Below, piece after piece: positions 1-5,982 of a DNA stretch of 8,792 nt. The first letter of the stretch is position 1. Every line of letters starts with the position of its first letter. The DNA is taken from positions 1-8,792 of the forward strand of contig CALBYK010000371.1 of assembly GCA_937889855.1 (NCBI GenBank), read 5' to 3'. Source of the DNA: an uncultured Prevotella sp. (GTDB lineage: Bacteria; Bacteroidota; Bacteroidia; Bacteroidales; Bacteroidaceae). The notes under the pieces are model-generated. The model had not been told where the DNA came from. It worked only from the letters and a program-made list of their open reading frames with translations, and did no database searches. Made by a program: the position numbers and the translations under genes.

Positions 1-53
1 TTCCGTATCTCGGAGAATGTCTGTATGCCTATCGGATAGAGTTTCAGTGCCAT
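1..53 (-). CDS. N-terminus of a probable AAA-ATPase-like / PD-(D/E)XK protein (partial, runs off left edge)
   Basis: The minus strand opens with ATG at 53-51 and reads MALKLYPIGIQTFSEIR before the window ends. The 'PIGIQxFxxIR' opening close to the initiator Met matches my memory of the large Bacteroidetes family that pairs an N-terminal AAA-ATPase-like domain (PF09820) with a C-terminal PD-(D/E)XK nuclease-like domain (PF08011). In that family the next residues are usually a YVDKT-like segment, which lies outside the window. The family occurs in many near-identical copies per genome and its function is not established. A canonical Bacteroidetes promoter sits just upstream on the same strand (80-110), which supports this start. 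With only 17 residues visible, the family call is recognition of a short motif, not a domain-level assignment. Confidence 0.55.
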   Translation of the reverse strand, partial: MALKLYPIGIQTFSEIR

Positions 54-79
54 AGTCGTGAGTGTTTACATTTTCAATG

Positions 80-110
80 CAAACTTACAAAAAATATTCG
101 AGAAAGCCAA
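80..110 (-). promoter_or_regulatory. Bacteroidetes-type promoter for the leftmost minus-strand gene
   Basis: Read on the minus strand, TTG (110-108) is followed after 20 nt by TAAGTTTG (87-80). This is a full match to the Bacteroidetes -7 consensus TAnnTTTG at the usual spacing from a -33 TTG. The predicted transcript would start near 73, leaving a leader of about 20 nt before the ATG at 53. Confidence 0.6.
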
Positions 111-148
111 TACCCTTAAAATCTTAATATCAATCAAGCCGCGAAACA

Positions 149-179
149 TTGTCGATGAGCCTAATTATGAGTAACTTTG
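149..179 (+). promoter_or_regulatory. Bacteroidetes-type promoter for the HAD phosphatase gene
   Basis: TTG at 149-151 is followed after 20 nt by TAACTTTG at 172-179, a full TAnnTTTG match. Transcription would begin around 185-190. In-frame starts at 149, 155 and 167 therefore lie inside the promoter and cannot be used. This argues for the ATG at 230 as the true start of the downstream gene, with a leader of about 45 nt. It is divergent from the promoter at 80-110, with about 40 bp between the two -33 elements. Confidence 0.6.
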
Positions 180-229
180 CAACGATGCAAACAATTAGTA
201 GTAACGAAAAAGACACATATAGGACATTT

Positions 230-1015
230 ATGACAAAAGCTCTGTTTTTCGACGTGGACGGCACGCTCGTCAGTTTCAATACCCACCACATACCCGAGTC
301 TACAATCAAGGCGTTGGAGGAAGCACGCGCACGTGGCGTGAAGATATTCACTGCCACCGGACGCCCGCGCCAGTTGCTCGACAACATTCCCGAAGTGGAG
401 CCGCTTATGGACGGCTACATTCTCGCCACTGGCGCACTGTGCATATACGGCAATCATGTGGTGCGCGAGGATCTCATTCCGCGCGACGAGGCGACAGCCA
501 TGGTCGACTTCTGCCGCGAGCGCGGACTGTCGGCTGTGGTCGTGGGCAAGGAGGACATACAGATTGTCAATCGCGACGAGAAGTTCGAGAACGTGTTCCG
601 CAACATGCTCAACGTGAAGTACAACAAGTTCGATGTGCCCGTTGAGGAAGTCATCAACCAAGGCGTGCTGCAAATCACGCCGTTCATCACCGAGGAGGAA
701 GAGCCGCACATCCTGCCCAAGATGCCTGGCTGCACGTCGTCGCGCTGGTATCCAGCGTTCTGTGATGTCACGGCAGCCTCTGCCGACAAGGCTAACGGCA
801 TCAGTGCCATTGCCGAGCACTTGGGCATCGACGTGAGCGAAACGATGGCATTCGGCGACGGCGGCAACGATATGTCAATGCTGCGTGCCGCCGGCACGGG
901 CGTGGCGATGGGCAATGCCATCGACACGGTGAAGGCGCATGCCGACTATGTGACTACATCGGTCGACGAGGACGGCATCGCCAACGCGCTGCGGCATTTC
1001 GGAATTATACACTGA
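230..1015 (+). CDS. Cof-type HAD-IIB family phosphatase
   Basis: A 261-residue protein with all four haloacid dehalogenase motifs. Motif I is DVDGT at residues 8-12 (nucleophile Asp8, acid/base Asp10). Motif II is the Thr in TATGR at 41-45. The motif III Lys is in ADKANG (Lys187), and motif IV is GDGGNDMSM at 209-217 (Asp210, Asp214 for Mg2+). The region between motifs II and III (about 80-185) is the C2-type cap that sets substrate choice, so this is a Cof/IIB member of usual length (about 260-270 aa). These cytosolic enzymes dephosphorylate sugar phosphates, pyridoxal phosphate, flavin precursors and similar compounds. The substrate cannot be read from sequence. The start at 230 was chosen because motif I then falls at residue 8, as usual in the family, and because the promoter at 149-179 overlaps the upstream candidate starts. 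Transcribed alone; the next gene downstream sits inside an inverted-repeat cassette. Confidence 0.93.
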   Translation: MTKALFFDVDGTLVSFNTHHIPESTIKALEEARARGVKIFTATGRPRQLLDNIPEVEPLMDGYILATGALCIYGNHVVREDLIPRDEATAMVDFCRERGLSAVVVGKEDIQIVNRDEKFENVFRNMLNVKYNKFDVPVEEVINQGVLQITPFITEEEEPHILPKMPGCTSSRWYPAFCDVTAASADKANGISAIAEHLGIDVSETMAFGDGGNDMSMLRAAGTGVAMGNAIDTVKAHADYVTTSVDEDGIANALRHFGIIH

Positions 1016-1037
1016 CGCCAAGAGCTAAAAGGGGATG

Positions 1038-1282
1038 CCGATAATCGGCATTATCGGAACAACGGATGCTTGGTATCAATAATGGATTATTCTTCTGAAG
1101 TTTCAAATCGTTTTTTCATCTTGAGTCCACCGCCTACGGCGAGTGGACTCGGGTCTAAGGAACACGGATAGCACTGAGATACACTGATTGGTCATTCACG
1201 GATTTCCTTAGACCTTATATTTTTGATTTGTTGCGCCTACGGCGCGGATTTTTTAGGATTTTTGCGAGCACAAAGTGCTCGC
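1038..1282 (+). repeat. Left arm of the inverted repeat, with four internal hairpins
   Basis: Four small palindromes lie in order. H1 is 1038-1057: CCGATAAT, a 4-nt loop, ATTATCGG. H2 is 1123-1150: GAGTCCAC plus CGCC, loop TAC, GGCG, an unpaired A, then GTGGACTC. H3 is 1233-1245: GCGCC, TAC, GGCGC. H4 is 1264-1282: GCGAGCAC, AAA, GTGCTCGC, followed by a T-rich run. H2 and H3 share the core CGCCTACGGCG. Between H2 and H3 there is a degenerate run of ACxGAT-like words (1164, 1173, 1183, 1198). H4 followed by TGTTTTTG looks like a possible terminator for transcripts coming from the HAD gene. Confidence 0.8.
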
Positions 1283-1299
1283 TGTTTTTGAATAATGAT

Positions 1300-1307
1300 T
1301 ACCTTTG
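1300..1307 (+). promoter_or_regulatory. Possible -7 element for the GxxExxY gene
   Basis: TACCTTTG is a full TAnnTTTG match just outside the left arm's last hairpin. No TTG is found at the expected -33 spacing (it would fall at about 1277-1279, inside hairpin H4), so the promoter is incomplete by consensus. If used, transcription would start near 1312-1315. That would rule out the in-frame ATG at 1295 and favour the ATG at 1361. Confidence 0.35.
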
Positions 1308-1360
1308 TAGATGGATTAAATCAATTACAACAAATCACAATTCAATTATCACAGATTACT

Positions 1361-1735
1361 ATGCTGATATACGAGGATATCACTTACAAAATAAGAAAGG
1401 CCATATTTAACGTGTATAATTTCTGGGGTCCGGGGTTGTACGAAGAAATCTACGAGAAATCGTTGGTCGTAGAACTTGAGTCTTTGGGGCTAAAAGTGGA
1501 GAGTCAGAAAAGCATACCTGTTTATTATATGGGCAAGAAAATAGAATGTGACTATCGGCTTGACCTGTTGGTTGAAGATAAAATCATATTGGAGCTAAAA
1601 GCTGTTGATGAACTAAAGGCTATACACAAAAAGCAACTATTCACATACTTAAAAATCACAGACAAACGCCTTGGCTTACTTATAAATTTCAACACCACCG
1701 ATATCATGCATAGTATTGTGCGTATAGCAAATTAA
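1361..1735 (+). CDS. GxxExxY family protein (PD-(D/E)XK nuclease-like fold)
   Basis: A 124-residue protein. The name-giving motif is GLYEEIY at residues 25-31. A PD-(D/E)XK-like core follows: Asp68 in YRLDLLV, then ELK at 78-80 (Glu78, Lys80), and the conserved C-terminal helix QLFTYLK at 92-98. This matches the GxxExxY family (TIGR04256/PF13366), usually 120-130 aa, which is widespread in Bacteroidetes. Its function is not established; nuclease activity is only suggested by the fold and residues. An in-frame ATG at 1295 would add 22 residues, but family members normally begin just before the 'YEDITYKI' segment and a -7 element at 1300-1307 lies downstream of that ATG, so 1361 is preferred. 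The gene is AT-richer than its neighbours and lies in the loop between two long inverted arms, so RNA spanning the whole cassette could fold with this coding region as the loop. Confidence 0.88.
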   Translation: MLIYEDITYKIRKAIFNVYNFWGPGLYEEIYEKSLVVELESLGLKVESQKSIPVYYMGKKIECDYRLDLLVEDKIILELKAVDELKAIHKKQLFTYLKITDKRLGLLINFNTTDIMHSIVRIAN

Positions 1736-1736
1736 A

Positions 1737-2008
1737 GGCGAGCGTGAAAACGCTCGCCAAAATCCTTTCTAATCCGCGCCATAGGCGCAACAAATCAAAA
1801 TTGTAGTCAAAGGAAATCCGTGAACTGAAAGTCACCGGCGCGAAGCGGAAAGGTAAAGACCAATCCGTTTCATTCGTGTTATCCGTGTTCCTTTGACCCG
1901 AGTCCACTCGCCGTAGGCGGTGGACTCAAGATGAATAATCAAATCCGAAATTTCTGTAAAAAAACATTATCGGTATCGGCATCCGTTGTTCCGATAATGC
2001 CGATTATC
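1737..2008 (-). repeat. Right arm of the inverted repeat, mirroring the left arm's hairpins
   Basis: The same hairpins occur in reverse order. H4' is 1737-1758: GGCGAGCG, TGAAAA, CGCTCGCC, starting two bases after the GxxExxY stop codon. H3' is 1776-1788: GCGCC, ATA, GGCGC. H2' is 1900-1927: GAGTCCAC, T, CGCC, GTA, GGCG, GTGGACTC. H1' is 1993-2008: GATAAT, GCCG, ATTATC. The arm has an extra GC-rich segment near 1831-1850 with no clear partner in the left arm. H4' is well placed to end the GxxExxY transcript. H1' lies 10 bp past the stop of the minus-strand barrel gene and could affect its 3' end. Confidence 0.8.
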
Positions 2009-2018
2009 ATCACCCAAT

Positions 2019-4607
2019 TTATTTTCCTCCTCCGCTCTTCACGTCGTCATTCGTGATAGTCTTCTGTGCCTTCTTCACACCCGACGACAGTTCGCCAATG
2101 CGCCAGCTGACGGTGAGTCCCCAACGCTCGTTGCTCCACCAGTCCTCCTGAAAGAGATGGAAGTTGGCAGCATCCATTGTCTGCTTGTTGTGGCGGCTCC
2201 TGCGGAAAAGGTCGTTGCCGAAAGCAGAGAACGTGAGGCGGTTCTTGAGCATCGACTTCTGCACGCGTATCTGGTAGTACCAGTTGCCTTTACTGTTCGA
2301 CTGCAGCGAAGGGTTGGATGTCCAGGCGCTTATCCCGGCGCTGATGTTCCAGTCCTTCGGCAGGGTCTGCTGCAGACTTGTGTAGTTGCTGAAGTACCAT
2401 CCGTAGTTGTGTAGCGACTGGCGGTCGTTGTAGTCGGAGTAGTCAACCCAGAAGTTGCAGTAGAGCTTCGTGTTCTTGAAGAAGTTCCAGCTGAAGTAGC
2501 CCGAGAGATAAGTCATCTGCGTCTTGCCGATGTTCTTGTAGGTTGTGTAGTTCACCATTTTTCCCGTAGGATTCTTCACGCCCTTTATGTCGTTGTCGTT
2601 GACGAGCTGCATCACCGACTCTATGCTGTTGTTGGTGAAGCGGTAACCGATAGTCCAGCTGGTTGAGAACTTTGACGCGAAATAATTATAGGTTGAATTA
2701 ATCACATGCGACTTCTCGCTCTTCAAGTCAGGGTTGCCCTGCTGAAGGTATGACGGACTGCTCTGGTCGAGATACGGGTTGAGCGACCATATGCCAGGAC
2801 GTGATATTCGCATGTTGTAGCCAAGACGCAGGCTCTGCTCGTCGCTGATTTTATAGCCGAGACTTGCCGACGGCACGAGGTCGTCGAAGCGCGAGGAGAA
2901 GTTCTCGCCGTTGCCGAGCATATATTTCATTCGCTGCTCCGTGTGCTCGTAGCGTGCGCCGAACCGTGCGGTGAGACTCTGCCATTTCAGTCCGTAGCCA
3001 ATGTAGGCGGCAAGGATGTCCTGCAAGTGGCGGTAGTGCGAGCTGTTGTCGGTGTCGAAAGCATAGTCGCCGTCAACGTCGGGGCGTGTGTAGCGGTCGT
3101 CGAGCGCGCGGTTGTTGCGCATGATATACTTCACGCCAGTCTCCAGCGTGTGCTTCCACTTGCATGAGTCGTAAGGAATGCCAGCCTTGCCGAACGGTGT
3201 GGTGAAGTCAATCTGGAACGTGTTCTCCATGCCCCGATCGTTCTCGTGGCTGCGTTGGTCGCGTATGCGGCTCATGAAGTCGGTCCAGTCGTCTACACTT
3301 TTGCGGTCGGCATAGTCGTAGTAGGTATCGGTGAAGCTGCGGTTGGCATTCAGTCGGTAGGAGAACGTGAGCAAGCGGTCCTTCACCCGGGCGAACGAGC
3401 GTTGGTAGTCGAAACTGCCGGTGATGTAGTAAGGCTTGCCCGAAGAGTGGTAGTTGCGGTTGTAGGAGTAGAGTGGCGTGTTGTCGACAGGACTTGTTGC
3501 CGCTGTCGAAGCAAAGCCGTGCGCAGGATTGTTGGATGCCCACAGACCCAAGCCAACGGTGACAAGTCGCAGCGAGTCGGCCTCGTAGCTCGCCTCAAGG
3601 TTGGCAGAGTGCGACGAGTTGGTGAATTTGCTCTCGTTGTAGCCCGTTGAGTTGTAAGCCGACGGAGTCGACGGGTCGCCGGTGAAAGTGTTCTGCACGT
3701 TGCGGTAGTTCTTTGGCGCGTCGTAGTAGTCGTAGCCGTAGTTGGCGCTGACGGTCAGCTTGCCCTGCTTCACAGTGCCGTAGAGCGATGCTCCGGCACC
3801 TGTCTTGTAGTAGCTGCCGCTCATAGTGACGGTGTAGCCCTCGATGCCCTTGCCCACGGTGACGATATTGAGTATGCCGCTCACGCCCTCGGCGTCGTAT
3901 TTCGGGCCTGGGTTGGTGATTACCTCAATGCGCTTTATCGACGAGGCAGGCATACTCTTTAGTATCTCCTTAGGGTTGTTCGACATCATGTTGTTTGGTC
4001 TGCCGTTGACATAGACTTTGAAACTCGTGCTGCCGTTCACCTTTATCGTCTCGTCGGCATCCACCGTGACGAGCGGCACCTTGCGCAGCATCTCCAATAT
4101 GTTGTTGGTCTTCGAGTCGGGGTCCTCCTCGATGTTGTATTCTATCTTGTCGATGTCCGCCTTCACGAGCGGTTTCTGCGCCACGACCTCCACGTCCTTC
4201 AGCTCCTGCGAGTTGTCGGAGACAAGGAGAGTGCCGAGGTCGTCGGATGGCTTGCCGTCGGTCAAAGTGAACTCGCGCACTACTGTTTTGCGCCCCATCG
4301 CACTGACTGTGAGCGTATACTCACCCGCTGCCTTCAGCTTTATATTGAACGCGCCATTCCTGTCGGTAGCAGCCATGCCCACTGCCTTCTGTGGGTCTTG
4401 CTTGGCAGCCACGCGCACTGTGGCGTAGATTTCTCCATCGCCCGTGATGGAGTCATTCACGATGCCCTTTACCTGAAAACGTGCTGTGTTTTTCTTGTCC
4501 TGTGTCTCTATTGCCTTGTTGACGGATGCGGCATGGGTTATGGTTGCCGCTTGGACTGTAGTGTAAGCCAAACCGAACGAGAGGCATGTCAATGCGATTG
4601 CTTTCAT
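2019..4607 (-). CDS. Outer membrane beta-barrel family protein (TonB-dependent receptor-like, PF14905 type)
   Basis: An 862-residue protein. Residues 1-20 form a signal peptide (MKAIALTCLSFGLAYTTVQA). Residues about 44-130 are a carboxypeptidase-regulatory-like beta-sandwich (VKGIVNDS... through DRNGAFNIKL and YTLTVSAMG). Residues about 136-250 are a TonB plug, with the typical RIEVITNPGPKYDAEG segment at 226-241 and ILNIVT at 245-250. Residues about 255-840 are the barrel, rich in alternating aromatic strands. It ends RWGLTVSWRIG with a charged, glycine-rich tail (KSGGGK), as is usual in this family. It should act in the outer membrane as a TonB-energised receptor; the ligand is unknown. No SusD-like partner is adjacent, so it is not a classical SusCD pair. 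The ATG at 4607 gives a clean signal peptide; a TTG six bases upstream is in frame but less likely. It is convergent with the HAD gene across the inverted-repeat cassette. Confidence 0.92.
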   Translation of the reverse strand: MKAIALTCLSFGLAYTTVQAATITHAASVNKAIETQDKKNTARFQVKGIVNDSITGDGEIYATVRVAAKQDPQKAVGMAATDRNGAFNIKLKAAGEYTLTVSAMGRKTVVREFTLTDGKPSDDLGTLLVSDNSQELKDVEVVAQKPLVKADIDKIEYNIEEDPDSKTNNILEMLRKVPLVTVDADETIKVNGSTSFKVYVNGRPNNMMSNNPKEILKSMPASSIKRIEVITNPGPKYDAEGVSGILNIVTVGKGIEGYTVTMSGSYYKTGAGASLYGTVKQGKLTVSANYGYDYYDAPKNYRNVQNTFTGDPSTPSAYNSTGYNESKFTNSSHSANLEASYEADSLRLVTVGLGLWASNNPAHGFASTAATSPVDNTPLYSYNRNYHSSGKPYYITGSFDYQRSFARVKDRLLTFSYRLNANRSFTDTYYDYADRKSVDDWTDFMSRIRDQRSHENDRGMENTFQIDFTTPFGKAGIPYDSCKWKHTLETGVKYIMRNNRALDDRYTRPDVDGDYAFDTDNSSHYRHLQDILAAYIGYGLKWQSLTARFGARYEHTEQRMKYMLGNGENFSSRFDDLVPSASLGYKISDEQSLRLGYNMRISRPGIWSLNPYLDQSSPSYLQQGNPDLKSEKSHVINSTYNYFASKFSTSWTIGYRFTNNSIESVMQLVNDNDIKGVKNPTGKMVNYTTYKNIGKTQMTYLSGYFSWNFFKNTKLYCNFWVDYSDYNDRQSLHNYGWYFSNYTSLQQTLPKDWNISAGISAWTSNPSLQSNSKGNWYYQIRVQKSMLKNRLTFSAFGNDLFRRSRHNKQTMDAANFHLFQEDWWSNERWGLTVSWRIGELSSGVKKAQKTITNDDVKSGGGK

Positions 4608-4646
4608 ATACAATTTCTGTTTATTTGTTACCTTTTTGACTGAAAC

Positions 4647-4671
4647 AAAGCCGCAAAAGTTTCGCGGCTTT
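4647..4671 (-). promoter_or_regulatory. Leader hairpin upstream of the first barrel gene, overlapping a weak -7 element
   Basis: AAAGCCGC (4647-4654) and GCGGCTTT (4664-4671) form a perfect 8-bp stem with a 9-nt loop, 40 bp upstream of the ATG at 4607. Read on the minus strand, AACTTTTG (4661-4654) in the loop and stem base matches seven of eight positions of TAnnTTTG, and a TTG lies at 4681-4679 with 17-nt spacing, shorter than usual. The site may be the promoter, a structured leader, or both. No upstream gene on either strand obviously needs a terminator here. Confidence 0.35.
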
Positions 4672-4730
4672 ATTATAACAACGAAAAAGAGGCGGAATTC
4701 TAAACTGTCATTAACTCATGTTAACACTTT

Positions 4731-4923
4731 TGGATTCTCCGAGCGGGAGGTCTCCGGCCTCCGCAGCAACCATTATGCACAATTTATCATATATATATAT
4801 GTTCAGAATTATCTTTACATATGAGCTGCAACCTATAAAAGGGTATGTAAAGATAAATCTGAACACATACTTAGCACTCTTTGCTTTCTGCGGAGGCCGG
4901 AGACCTCCGCCACGGATAATCCA
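4731..4923. repeat. 193-bp nested palindrome (MITE-like) in the gap between the first barrel gene and the AEC gene
   Basis: Outer arms 4731-4766 and 4888-4923 are inverted copies with 32 of 36 matches, including a perfect 21-bp GC-rich core (4746-4766 against 4888-4908). Nested inside is a second, AT-rich inverted pair, 4801-4821 against 4844-4864, with 20 of 21 matches. A 22-nt central loop remains. This structure occupies most of the gene-free 4608-5033 stretch. No open reading frame in it looks real. It resembles a miniature inverted-repeat element or large palindromic repeat unit, but other copies would be needed to show that. Confidence 0.75.
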
Positions 4924-4997
4924 TATTTGCGAATTTTGACACACTCTCTCCTATAATAAATTCAGTGCGTGAATGTATGCAAGTCGGCTTTTTTGTA

Positions 4998-5005
4998 TAA
5001 TTTTG
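4998..5005 (+). promoter_or_regulatory. -7 element for the AEC transporter gene
   Basis: TAATTTTG is a full TAnnTTTG match 28 bp upstream of the ATG at 5034. No TTG is visible at the expected -33 position (about 4975-4977 reads GTA), so the promoter is incomplete by consensus. The leader between the predicted start of transcription (about 5012) and the ATG is short and A-rich (AAAAAAACAAGTAAAACA), typical of this phylum. Confidence 0.5.
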
Positions 5006-5033
5006 CACCGACTTTAAAAAAACAAGTAAAACA

Positions 5034-5942
5034 ATGGAAAATCTTGAAGTGATGGTGATACTGTTCATCATCGTAGTGTTGGGCTACGTGCTCTGCAAAC
5101 TTGGCTACATGGGAGCCAAGTTCGACCAGAAACTCTCGTCAATCGTCATCGACATAACCTGCCCGTCGCTCATCCTCTCGTCGGTCATGGGCTCGGAGTT
5201 GCCCGACCGCACACTCATCCTGCCCCTGCTTGGCGTAGGCTTCCTCACATATTTCATCCTGCTCGTGTTCGGCTTCTGGGTGCCACGACTCATCACCAAG
5301 AACCGCGACGACCAGGGAATGATAGGCTTCGCGCTGATGTTCGCCAACGTAGGGTTCATTGGCTATCCCATCGTGTCGTCAATCTTCGGCGCGAAAGCCA
5401 TATTCTATGCGGCGCTCCTGAACATGCCAAACACCTTCTTCATATTCACCGCCGGCGTGATGCTCGTCAAGGGCGAGTATAGCATCAAGAGCCTCAACCC
5501 CAAGGTGCTGTTCTCCCCGGCAATGATAGCTGCCTTTGCAGCCGCGCTCATCGTAGCCCTCAATGTGCGCACGCCCGACCTGATAGCCCGACCGGTGACG
5601 ATGGTGGGCGCCATAACCGTTCCGGCGGCGCTGATGATAATAGGCTCGTCGATGGCACGCTTGCCGCTGAAGGAAATTATCGGGTCGCCGGTGGTGTATG
5701 TGTCGTCGTTTCTGCGGCTTGCGGTGGTGCCGCTGTCGGTGTACTTTCTGTTCAAGGTATGCGGCGTGAGCGACATTATCAACAACATCAACACCGTCGT
5801 GATAGCCATGCCCGTGGCGTCGTTTGGCACGATGTTCTGCATGAAGTACGGGCGCAACCCGTCGCTGATGACCGAGATAACGTTCATCACTACCGTCGGT
5901 TCCATACTGACTATACCGCTTGTGACAATGCTGTTTGAATGA
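5034..5942 (+). CDS. AEC (auxin efflux carrier) family transporter
   Basis: A 302-residue, very hydrophobic protein with about ten predicted membrane segments: near 5-22, 33-53, 60-84, 95-116, 121-145, 157-177, 186-207, 217-241, 249-270 and 281-300. Family marks include NVGFIGYPI at 105-113, in the conserved broken helix of the first half, and PAALMIIGSSMA at 197-208, the equivalent site in the second half. The length matches bacterial AEC proteins (about 300-320 aa). Members sit in the cytoplasmic membrane and carry organic anions such as malate or malonate, or other small metabolites; the substrate here cannot be told. The start at 5034 follows a good -7 element and an A-rich leader. It is transcribed alone and converges on the second barrel gene, with only 40 bp between the two stop codons and no obvious terminator hairpin. 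Confidence 0.92.
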   Translation: MENLEVMVILFIIVVLGYVLCKLGYMGAKFDQKLSSIVIDITCPSLILSSVMGSELPDRTLILPLLGVGFLTYFILLVFGFWVPRLITKNRDDQGMIGFALMFANVGFIGYPIVSSIFGAKAIFYAALLNMPNTFFIFTAGVMLVKGEYSIKSLNPKVLFSPAMIAAFAAALIVALNVRTPDLIARPVTMVGAITVPAALMIIGSSMARLPLKEIIGSPVVYVSSFLRLAVVPLSVYFLFKVCGVSDIINNINTVVIAMPVASFGTMFCMKYGRNPSLMTEITFITTVGSILTIPLVTMLFE

Positions 5943-5982
5943 GGAGTGGCAAGACTCGCAAATTAGCACATCCACATTCTTC

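Larger units (their letters stand above)
1031..2010. mobile_element. Inverted-repeat cassette enclosing a GxxExxY gene
   Basis: Two arms of roughly 245-270 bp are imperfect inverted copies of each other and enclose one gene (1361-1735). Anchors seen directly: 1040-1069 is the exact reverse complement of 1979-2008 (30/30). Positions 1115-1170 match the reverse complement of 1880-1935 with one mismatch in 56. The stretch around 1195-1268 matches the reverse complement of about 1752-1824 with scattered changes. The cassette fills the space between the HAD stop codon (1015) and the convergent barrel gene's stop (2019). A hand count of three 60-base lines within the gene gives about 40% G+C, clearly below the neighbouring genes. 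No transposase is present and I see no clear target-site duplication. Calling it mobile is inference; it could also be an old, locally duplicated structure. Confidence 0.5.

Noticed and set aside
149..229. N-terminal extension of the HAD protein by 27 residues
   Set aside because: It would begin at TTG within the -33 element; the segment is not HAD-like, and the family's first motif normally lies within about ten residues of the start.
161..820. A 219-residue open frame on the minus strand opposite the HAD gene
   Set aside because: It is opposite a gene with all catalytic motifs. The translation shows no recognisable domain, and the openness follows from the GC-rich codons of the real gene.
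1295..1360. N-terminal extension of the GxxExxY protein by 22 residues
   Set aside because: The extension is a Gln/Ile/Thr-rich stretch not seen in the family as I know it, and the ATG lies upstream of the only -7 match (1300-1307).
1115..1935. A CRISPR array or tandem-repeat array
   Set aside because: Repeats are inverted, few and unevenly spaced, with no constant spacer length and no cas genes.
1031..2010. A classical insertion sequence
   Set aside because: There is no transposase; the only protein is 124 residues with a nuclease-like fold, the arms are far longer than IS ends, and no target duplication is visible.
4636..4944. Short open frames across the palindrome between the barrel and AEC genes
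   Set aside because: They run through both inverted arms, so they read largely the same repeat on either strand; there is no family resemblance or credible start context.
5379..5975. Minus-strand open frames opposite the AEC gene
   Set aside because: Translations are rich in His, Arg and Tyr with no domain or membrane pattern, typical of the shadow of a hydrophobic GC-rich gene.
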